Assembly (NCBI GenBank): GCA_049510055.1
Contig: JBEKZI010000008.1
Span: forward strand, 1 to 42,937
Length of the DNA: 42,937 nt
Reading direction: 5' to 3'
From: JALHTV01 sp049510055
GTDB taxonomy: Bacteria; Planctomycetota; Phycisphaerae; SM23-33
How positions within the stretch are numbered: the first letter of the stretch is position 1; every line of letters begins with the position of its first letter. Position numbers and translations under genes: made by a program. This document shows, in pieces, positions 34,256-40,863 of the stretch. The notes under the pieces are model-generated. The model saw only the letters and a program-made list of their open reading frames with translations, was not told the origin of the DNA and did not search any database.

Positions 34256-34732
34256 TCAAGCGCCGCCGGTCAGTCGGGCGACGAATTCCTTGGCCGCCGC
34301 GACGAAGGCGCCCTGGCGGACGTCCTTCTCCAAGAGGGTCAGCGTGGCCGCCGGCGGCTTGCCAAGTAGTTCGGCCACGTGGCGGAAGGTGCGCTTATCG
34401 CCGCTGCCGCCCATCGTGCAGAAGGCGCCGGCCTTTTTTATGGCCGCGCCGTGCCGCGTCAGGTACGTCCGGATGGCGGGGGCCATCGTGAAGGCCCACA
34501 CCGGCGTGCCCAGGACGACCAGGTCATAGGCGCCGGGGTCTTTTTGCGGCGGGTCGATGTCCGCCAGGCGCTTCAGCGTGGCGTCCTTGCCGGCCAGGAT
34601 GTAGCCCATCGCGCCGCCGCGGTCCTTGCGGTCGTGGAGCTCCTCGACGTCCGCCCCCAGTTGTTCGGCCAGGACGCCAGCGACCGTGCGGGTCACGCCC
34701 GTTCGTGAGTAATAGACGATCAGCGTCTTCAT
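34256..34732 (-). CDS. Flavodoxin-like protein
   Basis: The 158-residue protein starts MKTLIVYYSRTGVTRTVAGVL, the FMN phosphate loop of flavodoxins. LVVLGTPVWAFTMAPAIRTYL is the second FMN-binding loop with the stacking tryptophan. FCTMGGSGDKRTF is the third. This subgroup often includes flavodoxin/NAD(P)H-quinone-type reductases. It sits between pdxJ and dapA, all on minus. Confidence 0.88.
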   Translation of the reverse strand: MKTLIVYYSRTGVTRTVAGVLAEQLGADVEELHDRKDRGGAMGYILAGKDATLKRLADIDPPQKDPGAYDLVVLGTPVWAFTMAPAIRTYLTRHGAAIKKAGAFCTMGGSGDKRTFRHVAELLGKPPAATLTLLEKDVRQGAFVAAAKEFVARLTGGA

Positions 34733-34772
34733 GCGCCACCTCCCTGAATTGCGGCCGGCGGGACCGGCAGTC

Positions 34773-35495
34773 CTAGCCGGCGGCCTTGTCCAGCAGACGC
34801 TTCATCTCGGCCACGGCCTGGCGCATGCCGACGAAGACCGCGCGGGAGACGATCGAGTGGCCGATATTGAACTCGGTAAAGCCCGGCATGGCGGCGATAG
34901 GCAGCACGTTGTTGTACGTCAGCCCGTGCCCGCCGTGGACGATCAGGCCGGCGGACAGGCCGGTCTCCAAGCCGCTGCGGATGGCCTCGACGGCCTTGGC
35001 CACGGCAGGGCCGGTGGCGTTGGCGTAGGCGCCGGTGTGGATCTCGATGGCCTCGCAGCCGGCGTCGCGGGCGGCCAGAATCTGCTCCCGCTGAGGATCG
35101 ATGAACGCGCTGACGACGATCCCGGCGGCTCGCAGGGCGCCGGTGACCTTCGCGACGCGGGCCGCCTGGGCCCGGACGTCCAGCCCGCCCTCGGTGGTAA
35201 TCTCCTGGCGGTTCTCCGGCACCAGCGTGGCCTGGTCGGGCTTCAGCTCCATCGCGATGCGGACGATTTCCTCCTCCAGCGACATTTCCATGTTCAGCTT
35301 GCAGCGGACGGTCTGCCGCAGCAGGTGGGCGTCGCGGTCCTGGATGTGGCGGCGGTCGGCGCGGAGGTGGAACGTGATGCAGTCGGCCCCGCCCAGCTCA
35401 GCCTCCGCGGCCGCCCAGACCGGATCGGGCTCCACCGTCCGCCGGGCCTGGCGGATCGTGGCGACGTGATCGATGTTGACTCCAAGTCCAGCCAT
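34773..35495 (-). CDS. pdxJ: Pyridoxine 5'-phosphate synthase
   Basis: The 240-residue protein has GGAGAGCCT before the ATG. LGVNIDHVATIRQARRT, GADCITFHLRADRRHI, ATLVPENRQEITTEGG and VNIGHSIVSRA-like NIGHSIVSRAVFVGM are the PdxJ signatures. It condenses deoxyxylulose 5-phosphate and 1-amino-acetone 3-phosphate to vitamin B6 phosphate. Length is typical. Confidence 0.96.
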   Translation of the reverse strand: MAGLGVNIDHVATIRQARRTVEPDPVWAAAEAELGGADCITFHLRADRRHIQDRDAHLLRQTVRCKLNMEMSLEEEIVRIAMELKPDQATLVPENRQEITTEGGLDVRAQAARVAKVTGALRAAGIVVSAFIDPQREQILAARDAGCEAIEIHTGAYANATGPAVAKAVEAIRSGLETGLSAGLIVHGGHGLTYNNVLPIAAMPGFTEFNIGHSIVSRAVFVGMRQAVAEMKRLLDKAAG

Positions 35496-35573
35496 AGGCT
35501 CTCCGAAGGGTTCTTCCCGCCGCGGTGCATTTTACGTAACCGCCGTCGCGACGCCAGCAGGATTCAGGAAAAA

Positions 35574-35623
35574 GGTTAGAGGTGAGGCTTCGCTGTAGGA
35601 AGGTCACTTTCTAACCTCTAACC
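35574..35623. repeat. perfect 9-bp inverted repeat upstream of pdxJ
   Basis: GGTTAGAGG (35574-35582) and CCTCTAACC (35615-35623) are perfectly complementary across a 32-nt spacer. It lies between the divergent pdxJ gene and the structured RNA region and may be the upstream boundary of that element. Confidence 0.5.
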
Positions 35624-35703
35624 TCGTCGCGTGTCTGGACCGCGGACAGAATGTTTACGCTCAGAGCGAACGGAACCCAAACGGGACCAAGAGCACAAAA
35701 AAA

Positions 35704-35981
35704 GGGGGCGATTTTGTGCCTCTTTTGAGACACTCCATCGCCCTTCGCCTTGGTAGGAACCCGTCGCCTCAAAGAGGAGGCTTATATCGTGCAAAGACCT
35801 CGGAGGAGGAGAGACCGAGGCATTTCCAGCGGGCGCTCATCTCCACTGTTCGCACGACCAACGGATTTCCACCGTGAGAAACCTCTTACGACCGAGTTGC
35901 CTCAGGAGGAGGAGGAAGGCAACTGCAAGTGGGCGCTTATCTCCAATTGCAATGGTCGTCGCTCCAGAGGTTCCTCTTTTT
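35704..35981 (+). ncRNA. candidate structured non-coding RNA with tandem hairpin modules
   Basis: The sequence folds by eye into a series of hairpins. First, a long hairpin 35704-35745 has outer stem GGGCGAT/ATCGCCC and inner GTG/CAC and CTC/GAG stems around TTTT. Next comes GCCTC/GAGGC (35766-35781). Module 1 has CCTCGG/CCGAGG (35798-35820) with the purine loop AGGAGGAGAGA, then CAG/CTG (35827-35848) around GGGCGCTCATCTCCA. A spacer hairpin ACGG/CCGT (35861-35875) follows. Module 2 has GTTGCCT/AGGCAAC (35896-35923) with loop CAGGAGGAGGAGGA, then TGCAA/TTGCA (35924-35951) around GGGCGCTTATCTCCA. A terminator-like hairpin and T-run close it. Stem sequences differ between modules but pairing is kept. 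No plausible protein is encoded. The plus strand is favoured by the terminator. The family is not one I recognise. Confidence 0.65.
35966..35981 (+). terminator. intrinsic terminator-like hairpin
   Basis: AGAG/CTCT (extendable to AGAGG/CCTCT) is followed directly by a run of T. It ends the structured region on the plus strand and overlaps the last codon of the convergent gene at 35980-36510. Confidence 0.5.
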
Positions 35982-36510
35982 AGACAACCCTCACGTTTGC
36001 AGGCGGCTCTAGTCTAGCTCGAACCGCCACAGGCTCCAGGCTCACTGGCGACCTGCCGCTCTTTGCCCTGACAGGGCTGCTCCCTCCTTCCAAATCTTGT
36101 TCTTGGCCGGTGGCGTGATTGGCGATCGCTCGCCATTGTGAGGAGGCTACCGGCCTGGTGAGGAAGTTGGCGCTATTCTCGCGGGCGGCCATCTCGTGTT
36201 CCTCACCCCCGAGGTCGCCTACGACCGTCAAAGGGCAGCGAGGCCATCGATGCCGCATCCACTGTAAGGTTTGCCCAGTTGTCTCCGGATCATCGCTGGT
36301 GGCCAGGATCACCGCCGCCACGGGCTCCCGTGGGGGGTTCTCCAGCACATCGTAAGTACTGCGATAGGTCCGAAGACAACCTGTCTTCACTTTTAAGAAC
36401 TCTCGTCCGATCTCCTCTGCCTCGTCGCAGTCACTGCAGACCATGACGATACACAGATTCGATCGGGCCGGCCTCATCGCCGGGACCCGTGCTTCAACAT
36501 CAGGCAACAT
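35980..36510 (-). CDS. Degenerate response-regulator receiver-like protein
   Basis: The 176-residue protein starts at 36510 behind GGAAGGGAG; a longer frame to 36555 has no site. LCIVMVCSDCDEAEEIGREFL, AAVILATSDDPETTGQTLQWMRHRWPRCPLTVVGDLGG and MAARENSANFLTRPVASSQW follow the strand-helix order of a receiver domain ending in the K/RP-type loop. The acidic pocket and phospho-acceptor Asp are not clearly preserved (ATSDDP is in the expected place). A C-terminal disordered tail follows. It lies near a sigma-54 activator that lacks a receiver domain, so it may act as its stand-alone partner. Confidence 0.5.
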   Translation of the reverse strand: MLPDVEARVPAMRPARSNLCIVMVCSDCDEAEEIGREFLKVKTGCLRTYRSTYDVLENPPREPVAAVILATSDDPETTGQTLQWMRHRWPRCPLTVVGDLGGEEHEMAARENSANFLTRPVASSQWRAIANHATGQEQDLEGGSSPVRAKSGRSPVSLEPVAVRARLEPPANVRVV

Positions 36511-36942
36511 CTCCCTTCCTTCCTTACTACTCGCTCCGCTACACAGTAGGAGCAACGCCGGTGCCGAAGAGGAAAATTCCGAATCGACATTTTGTAACTC
36601 ACTACCACAAAAGGAGATAGAAATTTATTTTTCTCTCGCCCCTCTGGCACAACGCCCTGGAGAGCCTCGCAGACTGCTGCACGATGCTACAGGTGACGCC
36701 GCCGCGTGCTACACAGTGTTTCAATCTGGGCCGCTGCTGCCGCCGCACCCCAGGACTTCCGGCACGGGGCGTGCCACGCGAGGGCTCGCACGTCGCCCGG
36801 CCGGCTTTGCAAGTGGCGGTGCGTCGCGCAGGAGCGCGCCTATCATGTCTATTAGGATAGGGCAGGACGGGAAAGATTTTCCGCCGGCGTGGTTGCCCAC
36901 GCGGATTTCCGTCGCAGGTTCGCCAGAGAGAAAGGAATAGCG
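36511..36942. other. intergenic region between receiver-like gene and rubrerythrin
   Basis: The left part is AT-rich around 36590-36640, where promoters for the divergent genes are likely. The right part is GC-rich and without a convincing frame. The one clear element is the inverted repeat at 36840-36860. Confidence 0.5.
36840..36860. promoter_or_regulatory. inverted repeat upstream of rubrerythrin
   Basis: CTATC (36840-36844) and GATAG (36856-36860) flank an 11-nt AT-rich centre containing TCTATTAG. It lies about 80 nt before the rubrerythrin start and could be the operator of a redox or iron regulator. Confidence 0.4.
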
Positions 36943-37443
36943 ATGACCAGCCTGGATAATCTCCAAACGGCCTTTGCCGGAGAGAGTCAAGCCAACCGCA
37001 AATACCTGGCCTTTGCCGACCAGGCTGAAAAGGACGGCCTTCCTCAGACGGCCAAGCTGTTTCGGGCGGCCGTCGAGGCCGAGACGGTCCACGCCCTGGC
37101 CCATCTTCGCGCCATGGGCGGCCTGAAGACGACGGCGGAGAACCTCCAGGCCGCCATCGGCGGGGAAGCCTACGAGTTCCAGAAGATGTACCCTCCCTTC
37201 GTGCAGCAGGCCCGCCAGGAGGCCAATCAGGCGGCCTTGACGTCCTTCAAGAACGCCCTGGCGGTGGAGGAGATCCATCACCGGCTCTATTCCCAGGCCT
37301 CCCAGGCCGTCAAGGCAGGGAAGGACTTCCCGCCCACGAAGGTTTTCGTCTGCCGGGTCTGCGGCAACACGGTGTGCGGAGGGGCGCCGGATAAGTGCCC
37401 GGTGTGCGGATCGGCGAGGGAGAAATTCCGGGAGGTTTTCTAA
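36943..37443 (+). CDS. Rubrerythrin
   Basis: The 166-residue protein starts at ATG 36943 behind AAAGGA; an in-frame start at 36889 is less likely. The four-helix ferritin-like diiron domain has AFAGESQANRKYLAF, AVEAETVHALAHL and NALAVEEIHHRLY as ligand helices. The C-terminal rubredoxin-like domain has CRVCGNTVCG and CPVCG. It reduces hydrogen peroxide in anaerobes, which suits an anaerobic or microaerobic lifestyle alongside the many Fe-S proteins in this window. Confidence 0.95.
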   Translation: MTSLDNLQTAFAGESQANRKYLAFADQAEKDGLPQTAKLFRAAVEAETVHALAHLRAMGGLKTTAENLQAAIGGEAYEFQKMYPPFVQQARQEANQAALTSFKNALAVEEIHHRLYSQASQAVKAGKDFPPTKVFVCRVCGNTVCGGAPDKCPVCGSAREKFREVF

Positions 37444-37472
37444 GGCAACGGCGTCGGAGGGAGAGGCCTTAG
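37440..37472. terminator. inverted repeat spanning two convergent stop codons
   Basis: CTAAGGC (37440-37446) and GCCTTAG (37466-37472) form a perfect 7-bp stem. Each arm contains the TAA stop codon of one gene (rubrerythrin and the sigma-54 activator). No T-tract follows, so a bidirectional terminator role is tentative. Confidence 0.4.
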
Positions 37473-38590
37473 CGGTCCAGGCCCAGCAGGCGGATCTTAC
37501 GCTGGAGCGTCGTGCGGTGGATTTGCAGGAGCTTGGCCGCGGCGGAGCGGTTGTACTTGGTCAGCTCCAATGCCCGGCGGATCATGTCGGCCTCGGCCTG
37601 GGCCAGGTTGAGCGATTCGGGGCGCTCCGAGCCGGCGTAGCGGCCATTGCCATTGCCGTTGGGCGTGGGCAGGGAAGGTTCGGTTGCGGCCGGGGCCTGG
37701 TCCTCGTCGATTTCCTCCCCGGTCGTCCTGGGGATGGCCGCCAGGCCGGCGTCGTCCCAATCGACGGCGTCGGGCATCATCGGCGACACCTTGGCGGCGT
37801 ACAGTCGCTCCACGTAGCCGCACAACTCGCGGACGTTCCCCGGCCAGGGGTACCTCAGCAGCGATCGACGCAGCGGGGCGTTCAGATGGTAGGGGGGCAT
37901 CTCGTAGAGCTGGGCGTAGTATTCCAGATAGTAGTCCAGCAGCAGCTCGATGTCATCCTGCCGCTCCCGCAACGGCGGGATGACGATGCGTACGACGTTC
38001 AGGCGGTGATACAGGTCGGGCCGGAACTTGCCCTCGGCGGCCCGGCGGGCGAGGTTGCAATTGGTGGCCGCGACGAAACGGACGTCCACCCCGATGGGCT
38101 TGGCCGCCCCCACCGGCGTGACCTCCCGCTGCTGGAGCAGCCGCAGCAGCTTGGGCTGGAGGTGCAGCGGCAACTCGCCGATCTCGTCCAGCAGCAGCGT
38201 CCCGCCCTCGGCGGCCCGGACGATGCCCATCGTGTCGGTAGCCGCCCCGGTAAATGCGCCCCGCACGTGGCCGTAGAACTGGCTCTCGAACAGGCTGGAG
38301 GTGATGGCGGGGCAGCTGACGGGGATGAACGGCTTGGACGACCGCTTGGAGTAGGCGTGGATTCTCCGTGCCAGGAGTTCCTTGCCCGTGCCGGACTCTC
38401 CTTCTAACAGTACCACGCAGTCGTTAGACGCCACCGCGTCGGTGAGCTTCAAAATGTTCCTGAATAGAACACTAGCACCGACGAGGACCGTGCTTCCGAC
38501 CGCGAGGCCGCCTTGCAGTGAACAGCTGGCAAGGCACGGATGTGTGTCTCCTCCTACGTCTTTCATCCGAGCACAGCCTACTTCTACCAC
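37469..38590 (-). CDS. Sigma-54-dependent transcriptional activator without a receiver domain
   Basis: The 373-residue protein has the AAA+ sigma-54 interaction domain: Walker A GESGTGKE, the sigma-54 contact loop GAFTGA, Walker B TLLLDEIGEL and the arginine finger region FRPDLYHRLNVV. A C-terminal Fis-type HTH ends it (NRSAAAKLLQIHRTTLQRKI). Only about 45 residues precede the ATPase core, so no receiver or GAF domain controls it; a stand-alone partner such as the product of 35980-36510 or an RNA-level switch may do so. The start is a GTG at 38590 or ATG at 38566, neither with a strong site. Its 5' region carries the conserved RNA core described at 38639. Confidence 0.9.
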   Translation of the reverse strand: MVEVGCARMKDVGGDTHPCLASCSLQGGLAVGSTVLVGASVLFRNILKLTDAVASNDCVVLLEGESGTGKELLARRIHAYSKRSSKPFIPVSCPAITSSLFESQFYGHVRGAFTGAATDTMGIVRAAEGGTLLLDEIGELPLHLQPKLLRLLQQREVTPVGAAKPIGVDVRFVAATNCNLARRAAEGKFRPDLYHRLNVVRIVIPPLRERQDDIELLLDYYLEYYAQLYEMPPYHLNAPLRRSLLRYPWPGNVRELCGYVERLYAAKVSPMMPDAVDWDDAGLAAIPRTTGEEIDEDQAPAATEPSLPTPNGNGNGRYAGSERPESLNLAQAEADMIRRALELTKYNRSAAAKLLQIHRTTLQRKIRLLGLDR

Positions 38591-38638
38591 AAGAAGTTAC
38601 GGATTAGCCTCCGTGCAACCACTCAAGATATGCACACC

Positions 38639-38659
38639 TGAGTGGAGATAAGCGCCTCA
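38639..38659 (-). promoter_or_regulatory. hairpin with GGCGCTTATCTCCA core in the sigma-54 activator leader
   Basis: On the minus strand a TGAG/CTCA stem encloses the 14-nt core GGCGCTTATCTCCA, identical to that of module 2 at 35932-35945 and one base from module 1. It lies about 50 nt upstream of the activator start. Downstream, GTGCA/TGCAC and CGGA/TCCG could form further hairpins before the start codon. Confidence 0.6.
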
Positions 38660-38898
38660 CGTTCCACCAATATAGCCGACCCTCCCGTTTTTTGCAAGAC
38701 CAAAAATAGGGTCCGGGGGGAAAGAAACTCATCCGCCGGGGCCGCCGTATCCCCAGCGGCTGCGATTGGGTCCTGTGGCCAGTAAATGCCACATCCAAGG
38801 CTATGGGAAATATAAAGTTATGGCTTGCGTCCTTTTGAGCAGATCTGGGGCGAAAATTTCACCGCCCAAAGCAGATTTTAGGGGGTGGAATCTTTAGC
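38660..38898. other. intergenic region with one inverted repeat, no gene
   Basis: I see no gene between the HypA-like gene and the leader of the sigma-54 activator. TGTGGC-N8-GCCACA at 38774-38793 is a clear inverted repeat that may be a protein-binding site, and GGGCG/CGCCC near 38846-38865 could form a weak hairpin. Confidence 0.5.
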
Positions 38899-39195
38899 TT
38901 ATTCTTCATCGTCCAGCCGCACGACGAGCAGTTCCCAGCCATGGGCGGCCGTGGGTTGGGAGGCGTGGGGGGGTGTGAACTCCTGGCCCGGTTCGACGAT
39001 GGTAATGAGCACCTGGGCCCCCTCAAAACTGGTCCCCTGAAAGGCGTGTGAGAAGCTGTGGATAAGCACCTCGGCCGAGACGCCGTACAGCATCCCCACG
39101 ATCATCTCCAGATGCTTTATCTGGCCCAGACCTTGTGCGTCGGCGATCTGCTTCAGTTGCGGCCAGAGGTCTTTGGCCAGCCCATGCTCGTGCAT
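38899..39195 (-). CDS. HypA-like protein lacking the zinc-finger cysteines
   Basis: The 98-residue protein starts MHEHGLAKDL at 39195 behind AGGAAAAATC; the MHE nickel-binding N-terminus is the hallmark of HypA/HybF. The middle (IKHLEMIVGMLYGVSAEVLIHSFSHAFQGTSFEGAQVLITIVEPG) matches the family fold. The CxxC...CxxC zinc site and most of the zinc domain are missing, and the protein ends in PTAAHGWELLVVRLDDEE. It could be a diverged nickel chaperone. It is followed upstream by a maturation protease gene, which supports a hydrogenase link. Confidence 0.7.
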   Translation of the reverse strand: MHEHGLAKDLWPQLKQIADAQGLGQIKHLEMIVGMLYGVSAEVLIHSFSHAFQGTSFEGAQVLITIVEPGQEFTPPHASQPTAAHGWELLVVRLDDEE

Positions 39196-39247
39196 GATTT
39201 TTCCTCGCCCGCCGAGGGGTGCCACGGCTGCGTAGCGTGCAGCCGTG

Positions 39248-39721
39248 CTAGGACGGCTGTCGCAATTTTTCTTCCACCAGGGCCACGGCCGCCTTCAGTA
39301 GTTTATCAAATTCGCGATCCAGGGCGGGACTCAAACCCAGTCCGCGGGTCACCTCGGCCGGCTGGACGGCCAGGATGACCACGTCGTCGGGGGCGGTGGA
39401 GAATTGGCGGCACAGCCGCAGCGTCTCCACGAAGGGCATGTCGTGCAGGCTGATCCGTCCGGCGGAATCGTCGGCCAGTTGCAGGGGGCCGATGAGGCGA
39501 TGCTGGCCGGCGGGCAGGCCCATCTCGGCGGCGTCAAAGACGATCAGCCGCCGGGCCGACTCGATCACGCCCATCAGGTTCAGGCCCCGGGCGCCGCCGT
39601 CGATGAACTCCACCTCCGCCGGCCAGCTCTTGGCCTGGCGCACGGCCTCCAGCAGGCGGACGCCCAGCCCGTCATCCCGCATGAGGAGGTTGCCGATGCC
39701 CAGGACGGTCAGCTTGGTCAT
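39248..39721 (-). CDS. Hydrogenase maturation protease (HyaD/HycI family)
   Basis: The 157-residue protein begins LTVLGIGNLLMRDDGLGVRLL, the GxGNxLxxDDGxG motif with the first metal ligand. FIDGGARGLNLM and RRLIVFDAAEMG (second Asp ligand) and the histidine in SLHDMPFVETL complete the nickel-sensing site. It clips the C-terminus of a [NiFe]-hydrogenase large subunit after nickel insertion. No hydrogenase structural gene lies in the window, so the target is elsewhere. Confidence 0.92.
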   Translation of the reverse strand: MTKLTVLGIGNLLMRDDGLGVRLLEAVRQAKSWPAEVEFIDGGARGLNLMGVIESARRLIVFDAAEMGLPAGQHRLIGPLQLADDSAGRISLHDMPFVETLRLCRQFSTAPDDVVILAVQPAEVTRGLGLSPALDREFDKLLKAAVALVEEKLRQPS

Positions 39722-39772
39722 GACGGACTTCCGATGTGCCCGGCGAGGGCCGGTCCCCTCGCGCCGAGCGCC

Positions 39773-40378
39773 TTACAGCGTGCCCTTAGTGGAGGGAACC
39801 TTTTTCGCTTTGGCCTTGGCCCGCAGGGGGTCGATTTCCTTGGCCATGCGCAGGGCCTGGGCGACGGCTTTGAAAATCGCCTCGGCCACATGGTGGTCGT
39901 TGCCGCCGTAAGGGACGTTGATGTGCAGGTTCATGCCGGCCTTGGTGGCCAGGCGGCGGCAGAACTCCTCGACGAGCTGCGTGTCGAACGTGCCGATCTT
40001 GTCGCCGGCGAAGCGGACGTTGAACACTACGGCCGCCCGGCCCGACAGGTCCATCGCCACGTTGGCCAGGGACTCGTCCATCGGTACCGACGCCCAGCCG
40101 AAGCGGCGGATGCCCGCCTTGTCGCCCAGCGCCTTGGCCAGCGCGTCGCCCAGGCACAGAGCCACGTCCTCGGTGGTGTGGTGATCGTCCACGCGCACGT
40201 CGCCCTTGGCCGCGACGGCGATGTCGCAGCCGCTGTGCGTGCCCAGGTGATCCAGCATGTGGTCCAGAAACCCCACGCCGGTCTTGGCCTTGACGTTCCC
40301 GGCCCCGTCGAGGTCCAGCGTGATCTCGATCTGAGTTTCCTTGGTCTTGCGGGTGATATGGGCGGTACGGTTTTTCAT
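39773..40378 (-). CDS. hisB: Imidazoleglycerol-phosphate dehydratase
   Basis: The 201-residue protein starts MKNRTAHITRKTKET at 40378. HMLDHLGTHSGCD, VDDHHTTEDVA and the second repeat ESLANVAMDLSGR and INVPYGGNDHHVAEA give the manganese-binding histidine sets. It performs the sixth step of histidine synthesis. There is no N-terminal phosphatase domain. The region before its ATG is the left repeat array of the cassette at 40429-40818, so its original ribosome binding site seems to have been displaced. Confidence 0.95.
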   Translation of the reverse strand: MKNRTAHITRKTKETQIEITLDLDGAGNVKAKTGVGFLDHMLDHLGTHSGCDIAVAAKGDVRVDDHHTTEDVALCLGDALAKALGDKAGIRRFGWASVPMDESLANVAMDLSGRAAVVFNVRFAGDKIGTFDTQLVEEFCRRLATKAGMNLHINVPYGGNDHHVAEAIFKAVAQALRMAKEIDPLRAKAKAKKVPSTKGTL

Positions 40379-40379
40379 A

Positions 40380-40409
40380 GGTCGAAGTTCGGAGGTCGAA
40401 GGTCGAAGG
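40380..40409 (+). repeat. left GGTCGAAG repeat array of the four-helix-bundle cassette
   Basis: The plus strand reads GGTCGAAG, then GGAGGTCGAAGGTCGAAGG: three copies of a GGTCGAAG-type unit. The same kind of unit appears in inverted orientation at 40828-40863, on the far side of the gene at 40429-40818. Confidence 0.65.
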
Positions 40410-40428
40410 GCAAGCAACACCAACCGAC

Positions 40429-40818
40429 CTAGGTTGCTCTGATATTATCCTTGGTTATGCCTCGTAGGCTACGGATGAGGCCCTTTATTATCCTTTGCAA
40501 CTCGTTGATACTGTCTATAGGACTGACGATTTGTACCTCTGTGAGGAAACCCAGGCGTCGAGAGATCAGCAACTGTGTTTCCACTTCATTAATCGATCCT
40601 AAAGCCATGTCGAGGAACCGCAGGTAGTCAGCCCGGCCATATCGGCCGAAACCCTCCGCGATGTTGCACGGGACGCCTACAGCGGCCCGTCGCAGTTGTG
40701 CCGTTAGACCGAAGCGCTCGTCTGCCGGCAGGTGCGAGGTGATGCGGTAGATGGCCTCGACAAGGTCCATCGCCTTCTGCCAGGCGATGAGGTCTTTGTA
40801 GTTTGCCACCTTGCCCAC
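40429..40818 (-). CDS. Four-helix-bundle protein (23S rRNA intervening-sequence protein family)
   Basis: The 129-residue protein begins NYKDLIAWQKAMDLVEAIY and contains LTAQLRRAAVGVPCNIAEGFGR and YLRFLDMALGSINEVETQL, the signature of the S23/IVP four-helix-bundle family (TIGR02436 type). Members occur in rRNA intervening sequences and as lone genes; related proteins (Avd) assist diversity-generating retroelements, but no reverse transcriptase is present here. It interrupts the hisC-hisB order and is framed by oppositely oriented short repeat arrays, so it looks like an inserted cassette. The function is unknown. Confidence 0.9.
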   Translation of the reverse strand: MGKVANYKDLIAWQKAMDLVEAIYRITSHLPADERFGLTAQLRRAAVGVPCNIAEGFGRYGRADYLRFLDMALGSINEVETQLLISRRLGFLTEVQIVSPIDSINELQRIIKGLIRSLRGITKDNIRAT

Positions 40819-40827
40819 ATTCCACCC

Positions 40828-40863
40828 ACTTCGACCTACGACCTACGACCTACGACCTTCGCC
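40828..40863 (-). repeat. right GGTCGTAG repeat array of the four-helix-bundle cassette
   Basis: On the minus strand this reads GAAGGTCGTAGGTCGTAGG, then another GTCGTAGG and GTCGAAG: a 7-nt unit repeated about four times. It encodes the last residues and stop codon of HisC (KVVGRRS, then TAG), so the array has replaced the natural hisC 3' end. Confidence 0.65.

Noticed and set aside
35750..35983. 77-codon plus-strand frame across the structured RNA region
   Set aside because: The predicted peptide is low-complexity (Arg-rich, then Glu-rich) and follows the hairpins; no ribosome binding site precedes it.
40429..40818. Diversity-generating retroelement accessory gene (Avd)
   Set aside because: The protein family is related, but no reverse transcriptase, template repeat or variable repeat is present in the window.
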